64,000 nt of DNA from DATKOF01 sp035524795 (GTDB taxonomy: Bacteria > Pseudomonadota > Gammaproteobacteria > Burkholderiales > SG8-41): positions 12,034-76,033 of the forward strand of contig DATKOF010000021.1 of the NCBI GenBank assembly GCA_035524795.1. The letters are read 5' to 3'. Positions 36,079-45,578 of the stretch are shown here, in pieces (position 1 is the stretch's first letter; each line of letters starts with the position of its first letter). Under the pieces are notes generated by a model. That model saw only the letters and a list, made by a program, of their open reading frames with translations, made no database searches and was not told the DNA's origin. The translations under genes and the position numbers were made by a program.

Positions 36079-37695
36079 ATGAAAAACGGTAACAGGAAGA
36101 TATGGATAACGGCGGGTCTGCTGGCGGGCGCACTGTCGCAACCAGCCTGGTCGGCTGGTGATGACGAGATTCAGCAGTTGAGGCAGCAGGTTGAGGAACT
36201 GGATCAGAAGATCCGGATACTGCAGCGGCAGCAGGAGATCGACAAGGAGAACGCGGCGGCCAAGGCCAAGGAGACGCCGAGCGTTGCGGTCGACAATAAG
36301 GGATTTGGCATCAAATCGGGCGATGGCGCCAACGAACTGCGCGTCAATGGCTACCTGCAGGCGGATTCGCGCTGGTATAACGGCAATCTGACGCCGCCGA
36401 TCGGTTCGGTTGCCGCCGCGACGGGCGGAGTGGACACCTTTCTGATCCGGCGTGCGCGATTGCAGTTTTCCGGCACCATCGGCAAGTATTTCGATTATTG
36501 GCTGGAGCCGAGCTTCGATAGCGGCGAAGCCGCCCTGCAGAGCGCCTATATCACCGCCAATCTGGCCCCTGAATTCAAGGTGCAGGTCGGCAAATTCAAA
36601 GTGCCGTTCGGCCTGGAGCGGCTGCAGTCTTCTGCCAACAACTCGTTCGTCGAGACCGCGTTCACGACGGGCCTGACCCCCAACTATGAAGTGGGCGCCC
36701 AACTGCTCGGCAGCCTGTTCTCCGGGACGACCGACTATCAGCTGGCGGTGATCAACGGCTCGGCGCTGGAGAACGTGAACACCAACGGCGTTGCCGGCGG
36801 CGGCAACAACAGCGGCAGCGAAGACGCCGACAACAACGACGCCAAGGGCATCGCGGCGCGCCTGTTCGTCCGGCCGTTCCAGGTCACCGATATCGACGCG
36901 CTGAAGAAACTGGGCATCGGCTTCGCCTATTTGCACGACAACAATCCGGTCCAGGCGACCGCCTACAACAATCTCGTATTGCCGACCACCATTACCAACG
37001 TCAACCTGGGTTCCTATCGCAGCCCCGGTCAGCAGACCTTCTTCGCCTACAACGGCGCCAATGCCACCGCCGTCATCAACACCAACACTACGGCGGCCTA
37101 CGCAGTGGGCACGCGTGACCGCTGGTCGCCGCAGGCCAACTGGTACTACGGCCCGTTCGGTGTGCTGGCCGAGTACGTGAGATCCAGCCAGGACATCGCA
37201 CGTAACACCCTATCGCCGGTGGCCACCATCACCCGCAATATCCAGTCCGTCGACAATCATGCCTGGCAGATAGTGGGATCATGGGTGATCACCGGAGAGG
37301 ACGAAGCCTACGGCACCAGCTATCCCGGCAGCGCCGTCGTTCCGAAGCACCCGTTCGACTGGAGAAACGGCAACTGGGGCGCTTTCGAGGTGGTGGCGCG
37401 CTATGACGAGCAGGACAACGACCCGGACGTCTATCTTGCCCCCGGCGCGACGACGGCGGCCCAGGTTGCGGCATTGCAGCTCGCCAACCCGGCCACCGCT
37501 GCGCAGCAGGCGCGCGACATCGGTCTCGGACTGAACTGGTATTTCAACCGCTACGTCAAGCTGCAGACCAGCTACGATGTGACCAACTTCAGCGGCGGCG
37601 GCGGCACCCTGCCCGGCGCACTCCCGGGCACCACCCTCATCCTCGACCGCCCGCAGGAAAAAGTATTCTTCACACGACTCCAGCTCGCATACTGA
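36079..37695 (+). CDS. Outer-membrane porin, phosphate-selective O/P family
   Basis: 538 residues. Signal peptide to about residue 25 (LLAGALSQPAWSA), then a coiled-coil stretch IQQLRQQVEELDQKIRILQRQQE, then a beta-barrel with alternating patterns (LRVNGYLQADSRWY, FLIRRARLQFSGTIGKYFDYWLEPSF, QVGKFKVPFGLERLQS) and a final aromatic-rich strand FFTRLQLAY ending in Tyr. This is the OprO/OprP-like porin family. In this position, between a sulfur-linked gene and sbp, it may conduct sulfate rather than phosphate; that is inference. GGGAG precedes the ATG. Confidence 0.9.
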   Translation: MKNGNRKIWITAGLLAGALSQPAWSAGDDEIQQLRQQVEELDQKIRILQRQQEIDKENAAAKAKETPSVAVDNKGFGIKSGDGANELRVNGYLQADSRWYNGNLTPPIGSVAAATGGVDTFLIRRARLQFSGTIGKYFDYWLEPSFDSGEAALQSAYITANLAPEFKVQVGKFKVPFGLERLQSSANNSFVETAFTTGLTPNYEVGAQLLGSLFSGTTDYQLAVINGSALENVNTNGVAGGGNNSGSEDADNNDAKGIAARLFVRPFQVTDIDALKKLGIGFAYLHDNNPVQATAYNNLVLPTTITNVNLGSYRSPGQQTFFAYNGANATAVINTNTTAAYAVGTRDRWSPQANWYYGPFGVLAEYVRSSQDIARNTLSPVATITRNIQSVDNHAWQIVGSWVITGEDEAYGTSYPGSAVVPKHPFDWRNGNWGAFEVVARYDEQDNDPDVYLAPGATTAAQVAALQLANPATAAQQARDIGLGLNWYFNRYVKLQTSYDVTNFSGGGGTLPGALPGTTLILDRPQEKVFFTRLQLAY

Positions 37696-37717
37696 AAATC
37701 ATCAGGAGATTTGTCCC

Positions 37718-38725
37718 ATGTCGCTCAAAAAATGGATATCCGCAGTCGCGGTCACCGTAGCTGTTTTTGCGGTCGGTCCGGCGCGCGCCGACGTCGAACT
37801 GCTCAACGTCTCGTACGATCCGACGCGCGAGCTGTATCAGGATTTTAATGCAGCCTTCGCCAAGTACTGGCAGGAGAAGAATAACGAGAAAGTGGTGATC
37901 AAAACTTCGCACGGCGGTTCCGGCAAGCAGGCGCGCGCGGTGATCGACGGACTGCAGGCCGATGTCGTGACGCTTGCGCTGGCTTATGACATCGATGAAA
38001 TCGCCGATAAGGCGAAGCTGCTGCCGAAAGACTGGCAAACGCGGCTGCCCAACAACAGCACACCCTACACATCGACCATCGTGTTCCTGGTGCGCAAGGG
38101 CAACCCCAAGCACATCAAGGACTGGGATGATGTCGTCAGACACGGCGTATCGGTCGTCGTGCCGAATCCGAAAACTTCGGGTGGAGCGCGCTGGGCTTAT
38201 CTTGCCGCGTACGGCTATGCGTTGAAGAAATACGGCAGCGACGCCAAGGCCCGCGAGTACATCACGCAGCTCTACAAAAACGTGCCGGTGCTTGATTCCG
38301 GCGCGCGCGGCTCAACGACGACGTTCGTCGAGCGCGGCATCGGCGATGTGCTGCTGTCGTGGGAAAACGAGGCCTTCCTCGCCGTCAAGGAACTCGGCCC
38401 CGATAAATTTGAAATCGTCGTGCCGTCGATCAGCATCCTTGCCGAACCGCCGGTCAGTGTTGTCGACAAGGTGGTCGACAAGCGCGGCACCCGCAAGGTC
38501 GCTGAGGCGTATCTGCAGTACCTCTACAGCGAGGAAGGGCAGGAGATTGCCGCACGCAATTTTTACCGACCGCGCGATCCCGGGATCTTCGCCAAGTACG
38601 CCGGGCAGTTTCCCAAGATCAATCTGTTCACGATCGACGACGTGTTCGGTGGCTGGCAGAAAGCGCAGAAAACGCACTTTGCCGATGGCGGGGTATTCGA
38701 TCAGATTTACCAGCCGGGGAACTGA
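37718..38725 (+). CDS. sbp: Sulfate ABC transporter substrate-binding protein
   Basis: 335 residues with a cleavable signal peptide (about 24 residues, AVGPARA). Periplasmic sulfate/thiosulfate receptor: VELLNVSYDPTRELYQDFN, KTSHGGSGKQARAVIDGLQADVVTLALAYDID and NPKTSGGARWAYLAAYGYA are the family hallmarks. AGGAG before the ATG. It lies 22 bp after the porin and before cysTWA, with a terminator-like hairpin before cysT. Confidence 0.95.
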   Translation: MSLKKWISAVAVTVAVFAVGPARADVELLNVSYDPTRELYQDFNAAFAKYWQEKNNEKVVIKTSHGGSGKQARAVIDGLQADVVTLALAYDIDEIADKAKLLPKDWQTRLPNNSTPYTSTIVFLVRKGNPKHIKDWDDVVRHGVSVVVPNPKTSGGARWAYLAAYGYALKKYGSDAKAREYITQLYKNVPVLDSGARGSTTTFVERGIGDVLLSWENEAFLAVKELGPDKFEIVVPSISILAEPPVSVVDKVVDKRGTRKVAEAYLQYLYSEEGQEIAARNFYRPRDPGIFAKYAGQFPKINLFTIDDVFGGWQKAQKTHFADGGVFDQIYQPGN

Positions 38726-38812
38726 CCGAAGCGGGATCCGGGACTTCGGCGTTTCTTTCTCATAGTGAGCGTCTTCTGATCCGGCTGCCCCCTCCCAGCC
38801 GGATTTGCAGGA

Positions 38813-38843
38813 GCGGGGCGGGTAATTCCCGCCCCGCATTTTT
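38813..38843 (+). terminator. Terminator-like hairpin between sbp and cysT
   Basis: 10-bp GC-rich stem GCGGGGCGGG / CCCGCCCCGC with a 5-nt loop followed by ATTTTT. It lies 88 bp after sbp and just before cysT, so it probably lets the abundant binding protein be made in excess over the membrane permease. Confidence 0.75.
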
Positions 38844-38853
38844 CAGGAATAAC

Positions 38854-39708
38854 ATGACTGCCGTCCAATTGGCATTCAAACGCTATAGCGTATTGCCGGG
38901 GTTTTCCCTGGCATTCGGCTATACGCTGCTTTATCTCTCGCTGATCGTCCTGATCCCGCTGTCGGCGACGTTCATCAAGACTTTCACGCTGACGTGGCCG
39001 CAGTTCTGGGCCGCCGCGACCTCGCCGCGCGTCGTCGCTTCCTACAGGCTCTCATTCGGCGCGTCGCTGCTGGCGGCGCTGATCAACGCGGCGTTTGGAA
39101 CGCTGGTCGCATGGGTGCTGGTGCGCTACCGTTTCCCGGGCCGGCGCATCGTCGACGCCATCATCGATCTGCCGTTCGCACTGCCGACTGCGGTTGCCGG
39201 CATCGCGCTGACCGCGGTCTATGCGCAGAACGGCTGGCTCGGCGCGCCGCTCGCCACGCTCGGTGTCAAGGTTGCGTTCACGCCGCTCGGCGTGCTGGTG
39301 GCGCTGATCTTCATTGGCTTGCCGTTCGTGGTGCGCACCGTGCAGCCGGTGCTCGAGGACATGGAGAAGGAGCTCGAGGAAGCCGCACATTCGCTCGGTG
39401 CATCACCGGTGCAGACGTTCGCGCGCGTGATCCTGCCGACGATAACGCCGGCGCTGTTGACCGGCTTCACGCTCGCCTTCGCGCGCGCCGCCGGCGAGTA
39501 CGGGTCGGTGATCTTCATCGCCGGCAACATCCCGCTGGTGTCGGAGATCACGCCGCTGATCATCATCACCAAGCTCGAACAGTTCGATTACGCCGGCGCG
39601 ACCGCGGTCGCGGTCGTCATGCTGGCGGTGTCGTTCGCGCTGCTGCTGGCGATCAACGCGCTGCAGGGCTGGACACGCCGCCGGCACGCACAGGAGAGGG
39701 CAGTCTGA
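38854..39708 (+). CDS. cysT: Sulfate ABC transporter permease CysT
   Basis: 284 residues, six hydrophobic helices. Permease with the inner-membrane EAA loop LEEAAHSLGASPVQTFARVILP. PGFSLAFGYTLLYLSLIVLIPL and VLVRYRFPGRRIVDAIIDLPFALPTAVAGIAL are typical of CysT. The stop overlaps the start of cysW by one base (TGATG). Confidence 0.96.
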   Translation: MTAVQLAFKRYSVLPGFSLAFGYTLLYLSLIVLIPLSATFIKTFTLTWPQFWAAATSPRVVASYRLSFGASLLAALINAAFGTLVAWVLVRYRFPGRRIVDAIIDLPFALPTAVAGIALTAVYAQNGWLGAPLATLGVKVAFTPLGVLVALIFIGLPFVVRTVQPVLEDMEKELEEAAHSLGASPVQTFARVILPTITPALLTGFTLAFARAAGEYGSVIFIAGNIPLVSEITPLIIITKLEQFDYAGATAVAVVMLAVSFALLLAINALQGWTRRRHAQERAV

Positions 39709-40556
39709 TGACTGCCGCCGCGTTGCGTCTACCGGCGCTTGGCCGTAAAGCGGTGTCGTGGCTGCCGGTCGCGCTGACCGTGCTGGCGCTGGCTTATCTC
39801 GCGCTGCTGCTGGTGGTGCCGCTGGCTGCGGTGTTCACCGAGGCGCTGCGCAAGGGCGCCGCCTACTATTTCCAGGCCATCGCCGAACCGGACGCGCGGT
39901 CGGCGATCAGGCTGACGCTGATCGCCGCCGGCATTGCGGTGCCACTCAACCTCGTATTCGGCGTCGCCGCCGCGTGGGCGATTGCCAAGTTCGATTTCCG
40001 CGGCAAGACGCTGCTGATCTCGCTGATCGACCTGCCGTTCTCGGTGTCGCCGGTGATTTCGGGGCTGATTTACGTGCTGATGTTCGGTCTCCAGGGCTGG
40101 TTCGGGCCGTGGCTGTCCGATCACGACCTCCACATCGTGTTCGCCGTGCCCGGCATCGTGCTGGCAACGATTTTCGTCACGTTTCCGTTCATCGCGCGCG
40201 AGTTGATTCCGCTGATGCAGGCGCAGGGCCGCGAGGAGGAGGAAGCCGCGGTCGTGCTCGGCGCCAGCGGCTGGCAGACGTTGTGGCGCGTGACGCTGCC
40301 CAACATAAAATGGGGCGTGCTCTACGGCGTGATCCTGTGCAATGCGCGCGCGATGGGCGAATTCGGCGCGGTGTCGGTGGTGTCCGGGCACATCCGCGGC
40401 GAGACCAATACGCTGCCGTTGCACGTCGAAATCCTCTACAACGAATACAACTTCGCCGCGGCATTCGCCTGCGCGTCGTTGCTTGCGTTGCTCGCGCTGG
40501 TCACGCTGGTAGTGAAAACCGTTGTTGAACATCGTTACCTGAAGGAAAGCAGATGA
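39708..40556 (+). CDS. cysW: Sulfate ABC transporter permease CysW
   Basis: 282 residues, six helices. EAA-loop EEEAAVVLGASGWQTLWRVTLPNIKWG and REFLPLMQ-like IARELIPLMQAQG are seen. It forms a heterodimeric permease with CysT. ATG at 39708 is set by the overlap with cysT; the open frame upstream is a shadow. Confidence 0.96.
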   Translation: MTAAALRLPALGRKAVSWLPVALTVLALAYLALLLVVPLAAVFTEALRKGAAYYFQAIAEPDARSAIRLTLIAAGIAVPLNLVFGVAAAWAIAKFDFRGKTLLISLIDLPFSVSPVISGLIYVLMFGLQGWFGPWLSDHDLHIVFAVPGIVLATIFVTFPFIARELIPLMQAQGREEEEAAVVLGASGWQTLWRVTLPNIKWGVLYGVILCNARAMGEFGAVSVVSGHIRGETNTLPLHVEILYNEYNFAAAFACASLLALLALVTLVVKTVVEHRYLKESR

Positions 40557-41611
40557 GCATCCAGGTCCAGAATGTTTCCAAGCACTTCGGCGATTTCGTC
40601 GCGCTCGACAACGTTGAGCTGACGATCGAGCCGGGCGAACTTGTCGCGCTGCTCGGGCCATCCGGTTCCGGCAAGACCACGCTGCTGCGCGTAATCGCCG
40701 GGCTGGAGACGCCCGACAGCGGGCGGGTCTGGTTCAGTGGCGAAGATGCGACCGGCAAACACGTGCAGGAGCGCAACGTCGGCTTCGTGTTCCAGCATTA
40801 CGCGCTGTTCCGCCACATGACGGTATTCGAGAACGTCGCTTTCGGGCTGCGCGTGAAGCCGCGCAGAGAGCGTCCAGGCGAGGAACAGATTCGTGACAAG
40901 GTGAATGATTTGCTGAAGCTGGTGCAGCTCGACTGGCTCGGCGACCGCTATCCGCATCAGTTGTCGGGCGGTCAACGTCAGCGCATCGCGCTGGCGCGCG
41001 CACTGGCGGTCGAGCCCAAGGTGCTGTTGCTCGATGAGCCGTTCGGCGCGCTCGACGCCAAGGTGCGCAAGGAACTGCGTGCGTGGCTGCGTCGGCTGCA
41101 CGACGAAATCCATCTGACCAGCGTGTTCGTGACGCACGACCAGGAAGAAGCGCTCGAAGTCGCCGACCGCATCGTCGTTTTCAACCACGGCAGGATCGAG
41201 CAGATCGGCGTGCCGGACGAGGTCTACAGCCATCCGGCGACGCCGTTCGTCTACCAGTTTCTCGGCGAGTTCAATCAGTTTCACGGCCGCGTCGACAGCG
41301 GGCTGGTGACTGTCGGCGACTGGACGGTGCCGGTGCCGGAAGGCGTCGGCTTCGGCGCCAATGGCGCGCTGATCTTCGTGCGTCCGCATGACGTCGAAAT
41401 TCTGCGTGACCGGACTGACGGCGTGTTCAAGGCGACGGTCAAGGATTTCTTCGCGCTCGGGCCGCGGGTGCGCGTCGAGCTGAAGCGGGACGACAGCGGT
41501 GAAACGATCCAGGCCGACCTCAGCAAGGACCGTTTCCTCGAATTGCACATCGGCGTCGGCGACGAGGTCTATGTGCGCCCGCGCCGCCACCGCCTGTTCA
41601 GCGCCGCCTGA
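40553..41611 (+). CDS. cysA: Sulfate ABC transporter ATP-binding protein CysA
   Basis: 352 residues. Walker A GPSGSGKTTLLRVIAG, signature LSGGQRQRIALARAL, Walker B VLLLDEPFGALD and a C-terminal TOBE-like domain from about 240 (FLGEFNQFHGRV). It energises CysTW with Sbp. It overlaps cysW by 4 bp and ends the sulfate-uptake unit. Confidence 0.96.
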   Translation: MSIQVQNVSKHFGDFVALDNVELTIEPGELVALLGPSGSGKTTLLRVIAGLETPDSGRVWFSGEDATGKHVQERNVGFVFQHYALFRHMTVFENVAFGLRVKPRRERPGEEQIRDKVNDLLKLVQLDWLGDRYPHQLSGGQRQRIALARALAVEPKVLLLDEPFGALDAKVRKELRAWLRRLHDEIHLTSVFVTHDQEEALEVADRIVVFNHGRIEQIGVPDEVYSHPATPFVYQFLGEFNQFHGRVDSGLVTVGDWTVPVPEGVGFGANGALIFVRPHDVEILRDRTDGVFKATVKDFFALGPRVRVELKRDDSGETIQADLSKDRFLELHIGVGDEVYVRPRRHRLFSAA

Positions 41612-41677
41612 CCGGCCCCGGCCCGCTCGTTTCCGCGACAGACACGCTACAATCCGACCTTTTGGTTCGGACTGTGC

Positions 41678-42634
41678 GTGCAGATTAAACGCTATTTTTC
41701 GGGTTCCGCCGCTCCAGCGGCGCTGACCATCGGCAATTTCGACGGCGTGCATCTCGGCCATCAGGCGATGCTGACGCGGACGGTCGAGGTCGCCGGCGCG
41801 CGCGGGCTGTCCCCGTGCGCGCTGACGTTCGAGCCGCATCCGCGCGAATTCTTCGCGCCGGACCAGGCGCCGACGCGACTGACCACACTGCGCGAGAAAC
41901 TCGAACTGCTGGAGTCGCGCGGCATCTCACGCACGCAGGTGTGCCGCTTCGACTACCGTTTCGCGCAGATCGCCGCCGCGGAATTCATCGAGCGCATCGT
42001 CGTGCGCGGCCTGAATGCCAGATGGGTGCTGGTCGGCGAGGACTTCCGCTTCGGCGCGCGCCGCGCCGGCGATCTGACACTGCTCAGGCAGGCCGGCGCG
42101 CGCCACGGTTTCGAAGTCGAAGTGCAACCGATGATCACGGCGAACGGTGTGCGGGTGTCGAGCACCGCGGTGCGCGAGGCGCTGGCGGCCGGCGACACGG
42201 CGCGCGCGCAACGTCTGCTCGGCCGTCCCTACAGCATCAGCGGGCGCGTCGTGCACAATGACAAATTCGGCCGCAAGCTCGGCTTTCCGACAGCCAACAT
42301 CCTGATGAAGCATAACCGGCCGCCGGTATGGGGTATCTACGCGGTCGAGGTGTCGGGCGCCGGCGACCGGCCGTGGCCGGGAGTGGCGAGCCTCGGCGTG
42401 CGGCCGACGGTGCGGCGCGAAGCGCGGGCGGTGCTCGAAGTGCACCTGCTCGATTTCGACCGCGAGATTTACGGCGCCCACCTGCGCGTTGATTTCCTGC
42501 ACAAATTCCGCGACGAGGAAAAATACGCCGACGTCGAGACGCTCAGGCGCCAGATCGCGCGCGATGTAGAAAATACCAGGGATTATTTTCACCGCAGAGA
42601 CGCGGAGACGCAGAGAACGGCACAAAATTCATAA
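41678..42634 (+). CDS. ribF: Bifunctional riboflavin kinase/FAD synthetase
   Basis: 318 residues. The N-terminal FAD synthetase domain has LTIGNFDGVHLGHQAML (nucleotidyltransferase HxGH); the C-terminal riboflavin kinase domain has GRVVHNDKFGRKLGFPTANI and YGAHLRVDFLHKFRDEEKY. It makes FMN and FAD. The start is GTG at 41678. The last about 15 residues (FHRRDAETQRTAQNS) are encoded by an intergenic repeat that has run into the 3' end, replacing the usual ending. Confidence 0.95.
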   Translation: MQIKRYFSGSAAPAALTIGNFDGVHLGHQAMLTRTVEVAGARGLSPCALTFEPHPREFFAPDQAPTRLTTLREKLELLESRGISRTQVCRFDYRFAQIAAAEFIERIVVRGLNARWVLVGEDFRFGARRAGDLTLLRQAGARHGFEVEVQPMITANGVRVSSTAVREALAAGDTARAQRLLGRPYSISGRVVHNDKFGRKLGFPTANILMKHNRPPVWGIYAVEVSGAGDRPWPGVASLGVRPTVRREARAVLEVHLLDFDREIYGAHLRVDFLHKFRDEEKYADVETLRRQIARDVENTRDYFHRRDAETQRTAQNS

Positions 42635-42712
42635 AATCGCGACCCCGAAAACAGCTTGCTGAATCCTGCTTCTTTATTTTATTTTTGTCAGCGCCTCTGC
42701 GTCTCCGCGGTT
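42591..42712. repeat. Inverted-repeat element overlapping the ribF 3' end
   Basis: Arms CGCGGAGACGCAGAG (42601-42615) and its exact complement at 42695-42709, about 80 bp apart, within a purine-rich GCAGAGACGCGGAGACGCAG tract. Repeats of this 'cgcagagacgcagag' kind are dispersed in many bacterial genomes. The ribF stop codon falls inside it and ileS starts just after it. Confidence 0.75.
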
Positions 42713-42725
42713 CATTTCTGATTCT

Positions 42726-45572
42726 ATGGCAGATTATAAAAACACCCTGAATCTTCCCGATACGCCGTTTCCGATGCGCGGCGACCTCGCCAGACGCGAG
42801 CCGCTGATGGTGAAGCAGTGGCAGGAAGGGAAACTCTACGAGCGGATCCGCGCCGCCTGCCGCGGGCGGCCGAAGTTCGTGCTGCACGACGGCCCGCCGT
42901 ACGCGAACGGCGACATCCACATCGGCCACGCGGTCAACAAGATATTGAAGGACATCATCGTCAAGTCGAAGACGCTGGCCGGCTTCGACGCGCCGTACGT
43001 GCCGGGCTGGGACTGCCACGGCATGCCGATCGAAATCCAGATCGAAAAACAGTTCGGCAGGAATCTGTCGGTCGAGGAAGTGCAGCGTAAATCGCGCGCC
43101 TACGCGGCGGAGCAGATCGAGCGCCAGAAAAAGGATTTCATCCGGCTTGGCTTGATCGGTGACTGGGAGCATCCCTATAAAACGATGGACTTCGGCAACG
43201 AGGCCGACGAAATCCGCGTGCTTGGCAGGATTATCGAAAAAGGCTATGTCTATCGCGGACTGAAGCCGGTCAACTGGTGTTTCGACTGCGGCTCGGCCTT
43301 GGCCGAGGCCGAGGTCGAGTACATGGACAAGACCGATATTGCGATTGACGTCGGTTTCCGGCTGGTTGATGAAGATCGGGAAAGGCTTCGTCAGGCCTTT
43401 GCACTGGATGAGTTGCCCCCGGGACCCGTTTACGCGGTTATCTGGACAACAACACCCTGGACGATACCTGCAAACCAGGCGCTCAATGTTCACCCGGATT
43501 ATCTGTATTCCCTGGTTGAAACCAATCGGGGCACGTTGCTGATGGCGAACGATCTGAAGGGACGCATCGAAAGTGAAGACTACGCTTCCATGGGCGTCGT
43601 GAAAAAGGATGCTGCGAGCGTCTTTGCCTCCAGCGCTCCCGGGAAAGCATTGGAAGGGCTTCGCTTTCATCATCCATTTTATGGCCGGGCATCGCCGATT
43701 TATCCTGCTGACTATGTAACGCTCGATACCGGCACCGGCATCGTCCATGTGGCGCCGGCCTATGGTGTCGAAGACTTCAATTCGTGGCGCAAAAACGGCG
43801 GGACCGACGATGAAATCCTGACGCCGGTGCAGGGCGACGGCCGCTACGCAGAGTCGCTGCCGCTGTTCGGCGGGCTCGGCATCTGGAAAGCCACCCCGAA
43901 GATCGTCGAAGTCATCAGGGAGAAGGGCGCGTTATTCGCGCAGAAGCAGTACCCGCATAGTTATATGCATTGCTGGCGGCACAAGACGCCGATCATCTAC
44001 CGCGCCACCACGCAGTGGTTCGCCGGCATGGACAAGGTGCCGGGCTTCAACGGCGCCAGGCCGGACGAGACGTTGCGCGTAACCGCACTGCGCGGCGTGG
44101 ATGCCACCCGTTTTTATCCGGATTGGGGGCAGGCGCGGCTGCGCGCGATGATCGAAAACCGCCCGGACTGGACGCTGTCGCGCCAGCGCCAGTGGGGTGT
44201 GCCGATGCCGTTGTTCGTCGACAAGCAGGCCTATCAGCTTCATCCGCGTACGCTGGAATTGATCGAAACGGTTGCGCAAAAGGTCGAACAAGGGGGCATC
44301 GAGGCGTGGCAACGGGTGGATACGCGTGAACTGCTGGGCGCCGACGCCGACCGCTATGAGAAGATCCGGGACACGCTCGATGTCTGGTTCGATTCCGGAT
44401 CGACGCACGAGACCGTGCTGCGCGGTTCGCACGCCGCCGAACTGAAATTCCCGGCCGACCTCTATCTCGAAGGCTCCGACCAGCACCGCGGCTGGTTCCA
44501 TTCGTCGCTGCTGGTGTCGTGCATGCTGAACGGGCGCGCCCCGTACGACGCGCTGCTGACGCACGGCTTCGTGGTGGATGGTCAGGGGCGCAAGATGTCG
44601 AAGTCGCTCGGCAACGTGATCGTGCCGCAGAAAGTCGTGGACACGCTGGGCGCCGACATCCTGCGGCTGTGGGTCGCGCAGACCGATTACTCGGGCGAGC
44701 TGTCGATTTCGGACGAAATCCTGAAGCGCGTCGTCGAATCGTACCGCCGCATCCGAAACACATTACGTTTTCTATTGGCGAATACTTCCGATTTTGATCC
44801 GGAAGAAAACAAGTTGCCGGTTGAAGATTGGTTTGAAATTGACCGATATGCCTTACATTTTTCGAAGTACTATTTTCAGGATGAATCAAAAGATTATTTC
44901 GACAAATATGAATTTCATTTTGTCGCGCAGAAACTCCAGACCTTTTGCTCGGAGTTCCTCGGCGGATTTTATCTGGATATTCTCAAGGATCGGCTCTATA
45001 CGGCTCCTGACAACTCAAAAGCGCGGCGCTCCGCCCAGAATGCGCTTTACCACATCACGCAGAGCCTGGTGCGTTTAATGGCGCCGATCCTGAGTTTTAC
45101 TGCTGAAGAGGCTTGGCCTTACATCACGTCTTCCAACTCATCAAGTGTATTTCTTTCAACATGGCACGAGCTTCCGGAGGTTGTCGATAAAGTAAAGCTG
45201 CATGACAAATGGGAAATCATTCGGGCTGTTCGCGGAGAAGTGTTGAAGGAACTCGAAGTGAAGCGCATTTCCGGGCAGATTGGCTCATCACTCGCTGCTG
45301 AAGTAGAGCTGGCTTATTCGGGAAGCAAATATACGGCCTTGAAATCGCTGGGCGATGATTTGCGTTTTGTTTTAATTACCTCCAAGGCAACGGTCCGGGA
45401 GGTTGCGGGACGCAACGAAGAGAGGATCGAAGTTATCCCCAGTCCGTATTCCAAATGCGAGCGCTGCTGGCATTATCGCGAGGATGTGGGCAGCGATCCG
45501 GCGCACCCCGAAATCTGTGGACGCTGCGTCAGCAATCTCTACGGCGCGGGCGAGCCGCGCCGCCATGCATAG
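42726..45572 (+). CDS. ileS: Isoleucyl-tRNA synthetase
   Basis: 948 residues. Class I synthetase: HIGH at residues 65-68, KMSKS from about 623, CP1 editing domain between, and a C-terminal zinc site CERCWHYREDVG followed by EICGRC. All domains are intact. Base composition is mosaic: near 44401-44460 I count 42 of 60 bases G or C, near 44881-44940 only 19 of 60, and 28 of 60 at 45301-45360; the stretch 43340-43720 also looks AT-richer. The gene is followed 6 bp later by lspA and flanked by two inverted-repeat elements. Confidence 0.97.
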   Translation: MADYKNTLNLPDTPFPMRGDLARREPLMVKQWQEGKLYERIRAACRGRPKFVLHDGPPYANGDIHIGHAVNKILKDIIVKSKTLAGFDAPYVPGWDCHGMPIEIQIEKQFGRNLSVEEVQRKSRAYAAEQIERQKKDFIRLGLIGDWEHPYKTMDFGNEADEIRVLGRIIEKGYVYRGLKPVNWCFDCGSALAEAEVEYMDKTDIAIDVGFRLVDEDRERLRQAFALDELPPGPVYAVIWTTTPWTIPANQALNVHPDYLYSLVETNRGTLLMANDLKGRIESEDYASMGVVKKDAASVFASSAPGKALEGLRFHHPFYGRASPIYPADYVTLDTGTGIVHVAPAYGVEDFNSWRKNGGTDDEILTPVQGDGRYAESLPLFGGLGIWKATPKIVEVIREKGALFAQKQYPHSYMHCWRHKTPIIYRATTQWFAGMDKVPGFNGARPDETLRVTALRGVDATRFYPDWGQARLRAMIENRPDWTLSRQRQWGVPMPLFVDKQAYQLHPRTLELIETVAQKVEQGGIEAWQRVDTRELLGADADRYEKIRDTLDVWFDSGSTHETVLRGSHAAELKFPADLYLEGSDQHRGWFHSSLLVSCMLNGRAPYDALLTHGFVVDGQGRKMSKSLGNVIVPQKVVDTLGADILRLWVAQTDYSGELSISDEILKRVVESYRRIRNTLRFLLANTSDFDPEENKLPVEDWFEIDRYALHFSKYYFQDESKDYFDKYEFHFVAQKLQTFCSEFLGGFYLDILKDRLYTAPDNSKARRSAQNALYHITQSLVRLMAPILSFTAEEAWPYITSSNSSSVFLSTWHELPEVVDKVKLHDKWEIIRAVRGEVLKELEVKRISGQIGSSLAAEVELAYSGSKYTALKSLGDDLRFVLITSKATVREVAGRNEERIEVIPSPYSKCERCWHYREDVGSDPAHPEICGRCVSNLYGAGEPRRHA

Positions 45573-45578
45573 GCCGGC

